Positions 44,305 through 55,144 of a stretch of DNA of 64,000 nt are shown here, in pieces. Origin of the DNA: Lumbricus terrestris (Eukaryota; Annelida; Clitellata; Crassiclitellata; Lumbricidae); assembly GCA_949752735.1 (NCBI GenBank), contig OX457040.1, forward strand, positions 8,335,612-8,399,611, in the 5' to 3' direction. The position numbers and the translations under genes are program-made. The stretch's first letter is position 1. Each line of letters begins with the position of its first letter. A model generated the notes under the pieces. That model had not been told where the DNA came from and searched no databases. It worked only from the letters and a program-made list of their open reading frames with translations.

Positions 44305-45250
44305 TGTCACAAAACTACCTTTGCGATTGCCGCTGCTCGTGGCGCCGCCTGGCGATTGCGTTGGAAACTCTCCGCCTACACGGTTCAACTCTTGGACACC
44401 TCTCTTTTACGTTGCCGTCTGCAGTCATATAGACGTGAAAAGAATGGAAGATCAGTTGTGTCTACACGTCTTCGACGCCTCTGGAATCGACACGTCTTCG
44501 AGTTCCGGTGGTTACGTCTACGACTTCCGGTGGTGACCGTTCGACTTCCGGTGGCTACGTCTTCGAGTTCCGGTGGTTACGTCTACGACTTCCGGTGGTG
44601 ACCGTTCGACTTCCGGTGGCTACGTCTTCGAGTTCCGGTGGTGACCGTTCGACTTCCGGTGCTTACGTCTTCGAGTTCCGGTGGCTACGTCTTCGAGTTC
44701 CGGTGGTTACGTCTACGACTTCCGGTGGTGACCGTTCGACTTCCGGTGGCTACGTCTTCGAGTTCCGGTGGTTACGTCTACGACTTCCGGTGGTGACCGT
44801 TCGACTTCCGGTGGCTACGTCTTCGAGTTCCGGTGGTTACGTCTACGACTTCCGGTGGTGACCGTTCGACTTCCGGTGGCTACGTCTTCGAGTTCCGGTG
44901 GTTACGTCTACGACTTCCGGTGGCTACGGTGGTTACGTCTACGACTTCCGGTGGCTACGTCTTCGAGTTCCGGTGGTTACGTCTACGACTTCCGGTGGTG
45001 ACCGTTCGACTTCCGGTGGCTACGTCTTCGAGTTCCGGTGGTTACGTCTACGACTTCCGGTGGTGACCGTTCGACTTCCGGTGGTTACGTCTTCGAGTTC
45101 CGGTGGTTACGTCTACGACTTCCGGTGGTTACGTCTACGACTTCCGGTGGTTACGTCTATGAGACTGTCAAAAGACTTCGGCCACACTGGCGAAGCCGGA
45201 CCCACAATAAAAACAATTATAATTATTGAACAAAGGACAAATTTGTGTCA
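44305..45250 (+). repeat. 3' LTR
   Basis: Same length as the 5' LTR (946 bp). Differences I can see: CTACC versus CTGCC near the start, GGCTACG versus GGATACG in the array, and CGACTTCC versus CGAGTTCC near its end. AATAAA at 45,206-45,211. It is followed by the CATG duplication. Confidence 0.95.
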
Positions 45251-45258
45251 CATGCATC

Positions 45259-46278
45259 TCTAAACAGAGGCAGAAGAGAATCCTAAAATCGTGTTTACTA
45301 AGCGAAATATTTTCTAAGTGCCTAGGTTCTAGGCTATTATAGATTGCATTTTATAAAAGCCAATTGAGTCATGATTTTCCGTCAAGGACATGCTCTGTGG
45401 GGGCCTATAAAATTCCGCCTTGTGAAAAAATACGTTCTGCTGTTAGGTCTACTGAATTCGCTGGCACACACAGTAGCTGTTTAAACATTAAAATGTGCAA
45501 AAATTTTATCGTGAGTCTTTTTTTAAATCCTCGCATTGTTTATCAGACCGTCTGGCTTTGGAGACAAGTCCTGGCGGGGCTTCTGTTAGTTTTACTTTCA
45601 TGTCGGAGATATAGGTCTCTAGATCAGCCTATGGGTTTGAAGGTTATCTATACTCCAGATGCAGCATAGCCTAACTGTTGTTGCTGCTGACGATGATTTT
45701 TCCTGGCCAACAAAAATTGAATCCCCGTTTACAAGGCCGTAGCTATAGGGTTTATTTTGAGTGTTTGAACATCCCCCGAAAGGGAAAATGTGAAAAATAA
45801 TCGAATGCATTTACTAGCACATGATGCATAAACCATGAAATGAAACCATAAAAACACCCCCGAAATGGAAAAATGGAAAAAATAGAATTAAATTAATTGG
45901 TGACATTTTTTGAAGATTTCGGCTTTTTGGGAAGGGAAATTGGTGAAAAAAACCGAAATCAAATCCTGGCTACGGCCTTCCCGATGATGTACACAGATTT
46001 TACACATCGTTCGTATGATCCTATGGACTCAACCTTCCTCATTTTTCAATGAATAATGATCGGGTGACAACCTTCGCCACCGCTGCCCGTTGAATGAACG
46101 CCACGCAATTATATTAGGTACTCGTGTACGGTCCGTGTACTAACCCGAGATTTAAATCTCTGAAATAAGTCACCGTCAGGAAGAGAACCGCTGTCCTCAC
46201 CGGTACGCTCTCTTTCACAGAGTCGCGTGGGACGGGCCATCGCTCTTACCCATGTAGGCCTAACTACATGTAACTGGA
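45259..46278. other. No gene; one probable old TIR element inside
   Basis: AAGGCCGTAGCTATAGGG (45,733 on) and the inverse end CCTGGCTACGGCCTT (to about 45,979) suggest a decayed TIR element of about 247 bp without a clear target duplication. Nothing else is recognisable. Confidence 0.45.
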
Positions 46279-46286
46279 TCAGTATT

Positions 46287-46427
46287 CAGTGTGAGAATTG
46301 TGGAAAAATAACTGGGGGGTTGGCCTATGATAAACTTGGAATTTGGGTGTGAATAACAGAGTTTACTATGGGGCACTAAGAAAGACTGGGGGGTTGAAAC
46401 CCCCAACCCCCGGCAATTCTCACCCTG
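46287..46427. mobile_element. hAT-type MITE, CAGKGTGAGAATTG family
   Basis: Ends CAGTGTGAGAATTG and CAATTCTCACCCTG bound 141 bp with a perfect 8-bp target duplication TCAGTATT. Confidence 0.9.
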
Positions 46428-46435
46428 TCAGTATT

Positions 46436-47690
46436 CTTTGTATACGTCTACCATAATTATTTACAGCCGTGCAAGACCAAGACTCTGATCCGAACGTCAA
46501 GACCAGGATTGTGAATCTCAATACTAATATCTTTGATCTCAAAGAGCAAGTCTTTTAAAAACTACCGATAGGCGTAGCAAATCTGTTTTAAAAAAGACCT
46601 TAGTCGCCTGCAGGAAAACAAGATTGAGTGTTATACGGTAGAACTGACTATAGAGTCAGTCTCTGACACCGAATCGCGTGAGACGCAGCCATCGACGGTT
46701 CAAGACACATGCAGTCTTGAACGGTTAATAAAAAAGGGTTCACCAGATTCAAAAGATCAGAATTTAAAATTTTAAACATCGTGAAAAAATTTACCGGACA
46801 AATTTGTCCGCTGATTTCTTTCCCGATGACCTTAAGGGTGTTGCCGCTGCTCGCCTCGTTTGTCCCATCTCCAGAAACATGAATTCCTACCTAAGGGACA
46901 TGGGTGCCCCCAGACATTTTTGCAAGAGGGGGCAAAACACAAATGTCGAGCTTAAAACTTTTAACAAGAGCTTTACAATGCAAAGCGGATAATCAAGAAC
47001 ATGGGTATTTTCAGAGACTTTTCTAAATGTAATTCCCAGTTTAACATTGTGTATCGTTGGCAACATTGGCGCTTTAGAGCAAAGAAATTTGCTAAAAACC
47101 AAAAACTTTCAGTCAAAAGCACGAAAATCAAATTTCCAGGGGGGCAGTGCCCCTCTTGGCCCTATGTGCGGGCGTCCATGCTAAGGCACTGCAGGTGCTA
47201 GATTAAACACTGTCCCTGCATATACGGTATAATCTGTTTGTGGAAATGGGGAACTTCTCCCTTTACTGGTTCAGGCTATAATTGTCTTCAGAATCTTTTT
47301 TTACTTTTACATTTTATACAACCCGTGATCGTTCTTAAAAAAATGACAGCCTGCCCAAAAGTTACTTTCTAATTTGACGAATATATTAATCATAGTCGAT
47401 TAAAAATCAGAATTTGAATTATTTCGTGCAACGATTAATAGGCCTACCAGTTGTGGTGTATTTTTATGGTTATGCATTGCATTGAAATCGATATCTTTGA
47501 TTAATGATAATGCTATTATGGCAGTGCACCTGTAGGCCTATACACTGAGCTGAACCCCGTGCTGTTTGTTGCACAGATTACAAAGGATATGCATACAATA
47601 AGCTTATAATATGCCAGTCGATTCTCACGCACGACTGTCATACCCTTTTCAGTTGAGCTGTCAAACCATGTACATGTATATTGTATTCTG
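46436..47690. other. No gene; contains a TIR-element end
   Basis: The inverse terminus CTAGATTAAACACTG at 47,198-47,212 matches the family at 24,495-25,337, so part of this region is probably another copy whose left end I could not place. No coding signal. Confidence 0.45.
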
Positions 47691-47892
47691 GCAATAGCGT
47701 ATAGCATTCTAGTAGACTCTAATACGGTAAATTGTGTAATACTGTTTAGTATTCTATTACTACTGTACCGTATTTAGCCTACTTTCTATTAATACAGTAT
47801 TGCATTTTGGTAATACTGTATTGGTTTGCTTTCTTGTAATACAGTATTGATTTCTAGTAATACAGTATTGATTTGCTTTCTAGTAATACTGT

Positions 47893-48864
47893 CAGGGGCT
47901 TCTATCCCTATACATGGCGGGCGCAGCTTGCGCCCAGTGAAAAATAGGGGGGAACAAAATTCACGTCGGTTGGGGGGAAGGTCGGACATGGAGGGCAGCG
48001 TTCAATCAAGGCATCACTAGAATGAAGATCCCCCGGAAACACTTCCCTTCCATATAAATTTGGACAAAATGGTACGCCTTATAGTTTTTAGCAAAATGTA
48101 TACACTTTATACACTTTGAGTTTTTAGTTAGGCTACTATCTGCATTTTTGAATTACATGAACTGCTATAACAGCTATAATATACCATAATACAAAATTCC
48201 TATTACATGATTATAGTTATGTTTTTACCATTTTAATAAATAATACAATAATATTAAAATTGAAAAAGTAATATTAATACAAAATAATACTATTTTGCAC
48301 AACAGTTACTAGGCCTAAAATTAATGGCTTCTCTCCAATGTTATCTTTCAAATTTCAGACAGTCAAATTTGGTCCTTGAACACTTAGTAAAGCAACATCA
48401 TTATTACGTGGGCTTACAATGTAGGACCTATATTGTATTTTACTGTATTGCATTGTGCTTTAAAAATTTATGTAGGCCTAACGCCTCTCGAGCGCACACT
48501 GATCAGAGGCGCAAAACATATGGCTGTCCAATTTTGACAGCAATTCCTCCACTGAAATAGTATAGTAATTTTGCTAAGAGGACAGTTTAAAATGCTGAAA
48601 TTGCAACGCAGAAATCGCAAAAATTTCTTATGGGGAGGGACACATTCTTATGCCCATACCAGGTCCTTTCTCGGCGCTACACATGCCTCGGCGATCGTCT
48701 GCTGGATGCTCGTTTGTCCCCCTCCAAACAAACCTTCATTCCCACACTAGAGGAGGACATGCGCTAGATTACATTATATTGCATACATAGAGAAAGGCCG
48801 GTTCAGAAATGGGGGGGGAGAAGATGGATTGCGCCCGGTTGCTTAGGGGGGATAGAAGCCCCTG
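47893..48864. mobile_element. hAT-type element, CAGGGGCTTCTATCCC family
   Basis: The 16-bp ends CAGGGGCTTCTATCCC and GGGATAGAAGCCCCTG are perfect inverses. They bound 972 bp and are flanked by a perfect 8-bp duplication AATACTGT. No transposase frame is visible. Confidence 0.93.
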
Positions 48865-49059
48865 AATACTGTGTTGCATTCCAGTAATACAGTATTGCAT
48901 TACTGTATTGCATTCTGGAAATACTGTGTCGCATACTGGAAATACTGTACTGTATGCTAACAATACTCAGTTGTTTTCCAATAATATTAAGATTCCATGT
49001 TGACGTAGATATCGAAGATTCGTCTACTGCTCATCCCATCAAAACTCAATAATTATTTA

Positions 49060-49980
49060 TATGGTTGTGCAATGCGCATTCGGCAGCAGCGCGAAGTTAG
49101 AGCTGACCGATCTTGCTACCGACTTCCTCCAGATCACCTTTTCTTCTTCTCTCCGAGTCCTTGGAGTCACGATCGACCAAGAACAGTACTTACATTTGCT
49201 GCACAAATTCACCCACCACCTTTGCCGCGACTGTTGCTATCAGTTGCTCCAGCTCGCACTGTTGCCTCATCGTACGAATCCCCCGATCCGTGTAACAGGT
49301 CTCTGGCCACATGCTGGACTTGCTGCGCAGGCTCCCCTCCGGCAACGTATCGCATATCAGGTTACCGCTTTGTAATGGCGGCGCCTATTGGCCATGCTCT
49401 AGATCAGTGGTTCCCAACCTTTTCTGACTTTCGGGCCACGTTTTCTAAGTTGAAGGACACGAGGGCCACTTTTTCTCAATTGAAGGACATTAGGGAGCCA
49501 CAAGGCTAGAATTTAATTAATTAAAAGCATATAAAATGGTTATAATTGAATCAAGTTATAATGTTTGATGTTATTTATACACATCAAAATAAAATAGCCT
49601 GCAATAGGAAATAATTATGTGTTATATCCTATCCAAATTGTCAATTTTTTTTCCAAAAAATTTGTTAATTCTTTGAGAGATGAGGGCCATTTTTGGAGAC
49701 CTGGTGGGCCACATCAGGTAATAAACGTTGTTTTCAGGTGCCCTGCAGGGGATTGCTCCCTCCGCTCTACCAAGCAGGGTGTGGCTTTCGTCCTTGTTGC
49801 CTGTGCATCTTTAGTGGGTACCGTAGAACCGATCCTTCTTAGTCATCGGTCCAACGCTCCGGAACGGGCTTCCCTTGGTTCTGCGCTTACTCCCCAGGGT
49901 CCACTTCGGCGCGTTCTATTGTGAGCTCAGAGCTGTGTTGGGGCGGGAGCACCTCCGAGTAGCAGCATTTAAAGGGTGCT
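49060..49980 (+). pseudogene. LINE fragment, split by an hAT remnant
   Basis: The first part (49,060-49,270) reads SSSLRVLGVTIDQE and, after a frameshift, LTFAAQIH, the connection segment of CR1/L2-like reverse transcriptases. The second part (about 49,735-49,975) reads LLPRVHFGAFYCELRAVLG and continues into AGCACCTCCGAGTAGCAGCA...AAAGGGTGCT, which is the tail motif dispersed through the window and shared with SINE family 1. Confidence 0.65.
49405..49735. mobile_element. hAT remnant with CAGTGGTTCCCAACC terminus
   Basis: CAGTGGTTCCCAACCTTTT is a widespread hAT terminus. The following GGGCCAC repeats are typical of such MITEs, but no matching right terminus is visible, so the end is approximate. 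Confidence 0.55.
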
Positions 49981-50075
49981 GTCTAATTGTCTGTTATGAT
50001 TTAATACTGTATTGCATTCTGGCAATGTTGTTTTGTGTTCTAATAATAACTGTATTGCATTCTGACAATATTTTG

Positions 50076-50192
50076 TTGATTTAAAAAACTGCAACCTGAC
50101 ACGTTGAGATAGACAATCTAGGCTATAAAAAAGTAAGAGGGATCAGTAAGTTATTTGGTTAAGTCGCTAGTTTTGCTATAGTAGTGTGTGTG

Positions 50193-50251
<59 letters not shown>

Positions 50252-51560
50252 GGTTGGGTGTGTAAAAACCATGGAACACTAAACATAAAGTTCCCATCAT
50301 TATAACGATTTTGACCAATGTTGTAACCCTGTATAACGGTTTATAAGGATTTATTTCAATTACATAATTATAACGATTTATGACCATGCATGTATACTAT
50401 TATAGCCTAAGCTTATCTCAACAGCAGGCTACACCAAAGCTGTTTTAACGGAATGTCACAGCCACCATATTACATTAAAATATGGTCTTTCCCACATGTA
50501 TAGTTTAGTTCAGACCCAGCATTATCGCTATAGTTTATCAGAATAAATATTAAGAAAGGTTAAACAGTTGTAGCCTTGCACTGGGTAAACGTTTATCCTC
50601 AATTATTATAGGTCTGTAACTCACACACTGTAGACGCAATGGAAATTGGCAGCACCGCTGCTAACGACGATATTTCACGTGAATATAATTATCATAGTAA
50701 CCATTTGAATAGCTGGTATAGGCCCTGCTCCCGTGCTCCCGTTAAAGCTCCTAGAATTTCTACAGAGCTGCAATGTTCATAATAGGCCTAAGGCACATCT
50801 TGATTGAATTAGCTTTAAGGACTTCTGAATGAAGGAATGGATAACATATATTGTAGCAAATGTATGAATGAACGAACGAACGAATGAAGATTATAGTCTA
50901 AAATCTAAATGAATGGTTTTACAGATAAATTATGTTTTAGATTTATCATAAAGTAACAGATGAATAAGTCTAAAGAGTTAGTCTCATGAAAGTTTTCTCT
51001 TATTTCAGACAAGTTATGAAATACGGCCAATTCCGAATCAGCAAGAGTTTGCTTGAAGTTGAGCTCACAACGGCAGCCAAAGCATGAGGCTGAACATGTC
51101 ATGAGCGAGTCGTGAGGTCTCGTGATCAGGAGCAAGACATCCAAGTCCACCATTATTAGGAAGGAATTCTACTACTATCTTACACGAGAACGACATTGAG
51201 ATGAAGGGTTAGTTTGTGGGCTTTGCCTCTCTTTCACTAGCTCGTTTGTTCATTCGTTCGTTCTTCGGTTCACTCGTTCAATCAGTCGTTCAATCAATCG
51301 TTCAATCAATCGTTCATACATCTTCTCATTTGTTCTGCCACTTATTTGTTCTTTCATTCATTAATTCGATTACTAATTAATTTTGTCATTCATTCTTTAA
51401 TCCAATCGTCTATAGTCTATAGGCTTTTTGCGTAGATCTAATATGTTTTTTTCATTCATTCGGGTAAGGGAATTAAATAAATTAATTTTGGGCAATGGTG
51501 GCACTCTGGCGTGAAGTGGTTGTTGAAAACCTTTTAAAAGCTCTTAGCATAGTGATGGAA
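50076..51560. other. No gene recognised; GT microsatellite
   Basis: A GTGTGT run with TTTGTG interruptions at 50,184-50,252, CGAACGAA/GTTCAATC simple motifs near 50,870 and 51,250-51,320. No coding signal. Confidence 0.55.
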
Positions 51561-51569
51561 CCTCTTCTT

Positions 51570-51745
51570 CTATCTTCTCTTCCGTCATCGATATGACGAT
51601 GAGGCCTGTATGAATTTCCTCCAAACTTCTCTGCTTCTGATGATTTCTCCGATCTCGACCAAGCTGGTGCCCTTCTCTCTCAGATCTTCTTTGATGTTGT
51701 CCATCCAGGTCTTCCTCTGCCTCCCTCTGCTTCTTTCTCCTTCTG
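51570..51745 (-). pseudogene. LINE C-terminal fragment with a frameshift
   Basis: On the minus strand an RRKKQREAE stretch shifts frame into DNIKEDLREKG, then GEIIRSREVWRKFIQA, the characteristic end of LINE ORF2 proteins. Short and broken. Confidence 0.65.
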
Positions 51746-51861
51746 GAACCTAGCCTACATTGTACCAAACAACGTCTTTGACGGCCTGACCTTATAAGTG
51801 AAGGTTCAGCAAGCAAGACCATTGCCAAGACTAGTAATGTATAGGATGATAAAATATATTG

Positions 51862-52526
51862 CACGAGTCATGGGTACTGACACGAGTCATGTATACTGAC
51901 ACGAGTCATGGATACTGACACGAGTCATGGATACTGGCACGAGTCATGGATACTGACACGAGTCATGGATACTGGCACGAGTCATGGATACTGGCACGAG
52001 TCATGGATACTGGCACGAGTCATGGATACTGACACGAGTCATGGATACTGGCACGAGTCATGGATATTGGCACGAGTCATGGATACTGGCACGAGTCATG
52101 GATACTGGCACGAGTCATGGATACTGGCACGAGTCATGGATATTGGCACGAGTCATGGATACTGGCACGAGTCATGGATACTGGCACGAGTCATGGATAC
52201 TGGCACGAGTCATGGATATTGGCACGAGTCATGGATATTGGCACGAGTCATGGATACTGGCACGAGTCATGGATACTGGCACGAGTCATGGATACTGGCA
52301 CGAGTCATGGATACTGGCACGAGTCATGGATACTGGCACGAGTCATGGATATTGGCACGAGTCATGGATATTGGCACGAGTCATGGATACTGGCACGAGT
52401 CATGGATACTGGCACGAGTCATGGATACTGGCACGAGTCATAGATATTGGCACGAGTCATGGATATTGGCACGAGTCATGGATACTGGCACGAGTCATGG
52501 ATATTGGCACGAGTCATGGATACTGG
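51862..52526 (+). repeat. 19-bp minisatellite, 35 exact-length copies
   Basis: CACGAGTCATGGATACTGG repeats 35 times with no indels (665 bp). Variation is almost confined to ATACTGG/ATATTGG and GACA/GGCA. As 19 is not a multiple of three and no frame contains a stop, all three plus-strand frames stay open, giving up to a 225-residue artefact with a 19-residue period. Confidence 0.98.
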
Positions 52527-52887
52527 GTGCTTACTCTCTGAACCTCAAGACTACAAAAGACGTTCAGTTGGCTGTCGAACAATAGATTTTCTTCTTCGTT
52601 AAGTTCTCCAAAGCCGCGAAGGATTTTTAACATGACAAGCCCAATAACATACCATTTATTCTACACGATTGTTCAGAGAATGGTCTGGCATATAGAGATG
52701 AGCGATAGGATTGCTGATTATAAGGCAGCTGCGTTGTTATTTTTACGTACATACAGGGGCGGAACCAGGGGGCAATCCGGCCATGCTACCCCATTTAGAA
52801 AAATTTATTTCTTTATTTTTGACCAGCTATTCTGGCTCGGAAAGTTGACGTGCCCCCCATGAGTAGTTCCGTACGCACCTCCCCACG

Positions 52888-53163
52888 CATAGGCGTACGG
52901 GAGATTACAGCAGTGGGGGGGAGCAAAGATTTAGCTTTTGCCCGAAAAATCCTGAAATCTTGTGGGAAAATAAAACATTCTCCTGGAAAAAAAGTTGATG
53001 ACCTTTTAAAAGTAATTTTCCGGTCCGCTTGCCAGAAAAACACACTTGCCCCAAAGGTTGATGACCTTTTTTAGTCAATTCTCGGGTCTGCTTGCCCGAA
53101 AAAGAGTTTTGCCCGAAATTGGGGGGGGCGTTTGCCCCCTGGACCCCGCCTCGTACGCCAATG
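52888..53163. mobile_element. Nested TIR element, CATAGGCGTACG ends
   Basis: CATAGGCGTACG and the inverse CGTACGCCAATG bound 276 bp. CCCACG occurs at both outer borders as a possible target duplication. No coding capacity. Confidence 0.5.
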
Positions 53164-53232
53164 CCCACGAGATCCGTATACGAGGTCCGTACGACCAAAA
53201 AAGAAAGAAAAAAGGTCATCAAATATTTTGGG

Positions 53233-54779
53233 CAGTGGCGGCGTCAGGTCTAAAATTTCGGCAGGTCGCGTCGGGGTCATGGGGACTATTTGGCAGGTCG
53301 AAGAAATTTATTATTCTTGTTTCATGTCTAACGACATTGCCATATCAAAGATGATTAGTGTCGCCCTCCTCTTTTATCTAGTCTTGGGACTGGCACTGGC
53401 AGAGAACAACCAGCGGCGAAATTGATGATTGAATTTGAAGCACATAATTTATGTAATAGGCCATCTTCTTTAAGTTCTCTGCCCCTCGGCAGGTTTCAAC
53501 TTCCAATGACGTCATTCTTCTTTTCTCTTCAGCTCGTTGTATCCGTCGGTCATCTACCATCCCAGCATCTTCTGTCTCGGTCTTCCTCTCTTTCTCTTTC
53601 TTCCAATCTTTCTTCTATGAAATTTCTCAGGAGAGAATCTCCTCTTAATAATTATTGTTCCAATCCTCTTTTTTGCCTTTCTCTTAAAGTTGTCATCAGT
53701 GATCTGTTTTTCTCCTACTCTTTGCAGCTGCACCTCTTCACTTGCTCCGTTCAGCTCACCTTTTCCATACTTCTCCATATCTTCAAAAGCTTCCAATCTC
53801 TCGATATCCTCTTTCCTGATTGTCCACGTCTCCGACCCATGCAGTAGTATTGCAGTACCGCACTCCATACGGGTATTTTGACAAGTCTTATCCTTAGATC
53901 TTTGTCCGACCATCCTCTCATCAACTCTTCTCTTTTCGTGAACACATCTTTTCCCAATACAATTCTTCTTTTTTTATCACCATGGCATCTTGCATCCGTT
54001 GTTATCAGACTTCGCAAGTAGCAAAAGCTCTTGGTCTGTTTCACTTCCTCTCCATTTATTGTTATTTTCTCAGCTATTATCTCAAAATCCTTCCACTTAT
54101 CTTCATAATCTTTGAGTTTCCGATATTTGACTTCAGGTTGTATTTTAGCACAGAATAGATAAAGCGTATTATATTCTGTGATTTTAGCGAGCCTAAGTGA
54201 GGTCTGTTTAGTTGATCCATCAATTTCAGCAGCCCCTCGGCCCCTCCTGTGTAGTCGCCAGCATTATACTTGGTCGTCGGCAATCTTATGGCTCCTGTTC
54301 TCTTACAGTGTATGAGTATTCCACCCACTTTTATACCCTCTCCTGTCTGTTCCATTGCCTCTTGTATTAGTTCTTCTGTGTATAGGCCCTAATTATGTTA
54401 AAGAGGCGGGAACCCTTGCGTCACCCCCTACCAATAACTCCCTCCCTTGAGAGCACTCCTATCCTATTCTTATCCGTACTGTTTGATTAATATATAGGTT
54501 TCTTATAAACCTCCTGCCCAATAGGCCTAGATCTCTACATTTACCTACTATAGATAATATCATACGAAAAAGTCAGTAAGTTGAATCTAATAATTGCACG
54601 ACAACACAAGTGATCTTGTAGGTGAGGAAAAATGTTGATTTTTCATTTAAAATTCTTAAATAACTATAATGTAAAAAGATATTAAAAATTCCAATTTTTT
54701 AAGGCAGGTCATTAGGCAGGTCGTGAGCAAAATAGGCAGGTCAAATGACCTGCCGCGACCTGCCGTAGCGCCGCCACTG
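53233..54779. mobile_element. hAT-type element, CAGTGGCGGCG family, with internal LINE
   Basis: Ends CAGTGGCGGCGTCAGG and GTAGCGCCGCCACTG; subterminal GGCAGGTC repeats at both ends; perfect 8-bp duplication ATTTTGGG (53,225-53,232 and 54,780-54,787). Same terminus as the 321-bp copy at 37,478; the excess length is largely a LINE fragment. Confidence 0.9.
53470..54365 (-). pseudogene. LINE reverse-transcriptase fragment inside the hAT element
   Basis: Minus-strand pieces in shifting frames: TEEGLQKLMDQLN-type and VGGILIHCKR segments, SFCYLRSLITTDARC, a DLRIRLVK...VWSAVL segment, LHGSETWTIRKEDIERLEAF and RKRGRPRQKML. This is the usual order of the C-terminal half of LINE ORF2. Several frameshifts; dead. 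Confidence 0.8.
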
Positions 54780-54908
54780 ATTTTGGGGGATAAAAATGAT
54801 ATTTTTTCATGGGAATTCGAGGCAAATGACTAAAAACGATCATTTTTTTCCTGTCCGAAGACCGTAAATTTTGCCCCCCTTCCTTGAAAATTTCTGTATC
54901 CGCCCTTG

Positions 54909-55144
54909 CAACTGTGCATATATATATATATATATATAGCCTGATAATATATTATATGCGTGTGTATGCATGCATTGATTCGCAAATATTTATAATGTTC
55001 ATTGTGTGGGCCTTAGAAATTTGAGAGACTAGATCAGTTCATCTCGGGACCCAAACACTGTATTCGAGCGCGCAGAGGAATACTGCAAAAATAAGTTTTA
55101 GATAAATAAAATAAAAAAAGACTGTTAAATATAATAGTGCTGCA
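54909..55144. other. 5' flank of ENTPD-B
   Basis: A TA run (54,919-54,938) is followed by AT-rich sequence that should include the ENTPD-B promoter and 5' UTR. No TATA or initiator can be assigned with confidence. Confidence 0.4.

Larger units (their letters stand above)
38441..45250 (+). mobile_element. Complete Ty3/gypsy LTR retrotransposon
   Basis: A 6810-bp element: 946-bp LTRs with TG...CA ends (38,441-39,386 and 44,305-45,250), a tRNA-Lys primer binding site, one uninterrupted gag-pol frame, a polypurine tract, and a 4-bp target duplication CATG on both sides. The LTRs differ at about three positions, the frame has no stops, and the integrase follows the RNase H, the gypsy order. No env-like frame is present. 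It appears structurally intact and recently inserted. Confidence 0.95.
47695..50075. repeat. AATACAGTATTGCATTCTGG minisatellite, interrupted by insertions
   Basis: About 20-bp units (AATACTGTATTGCATTCTGG and variants) occur at 47,695-47,892, 48,865-48,970 and 50,000-50,075. An hAT element and a LINE fragment separate the blocks, and the hAT target duplication AATACTGT is itself part of the repeat. Confidence 0.75.
52754..54908. mobile_element. hAT-type element, CAGGGGCGGA family, carrying nested insertions
   Basis: The left end CAGGGGCGGAACCAGG and right end TTTCTGTATCCGCCCTTG match the intact small copy at 57,214-57,534. Two further elements are inserted inside (52,888-53,163 and 53,233-54,779). 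A target duplication is not evident, consistent with age. Confidence 0.7.

Noticed and set aside
51908..52585. A 225-codon plus-strand frame with a 19-residue repeat
   Set aside because: Direct product of a 19-bp minisatellite open in all three frames; no flanking coding sequence or splice sites.
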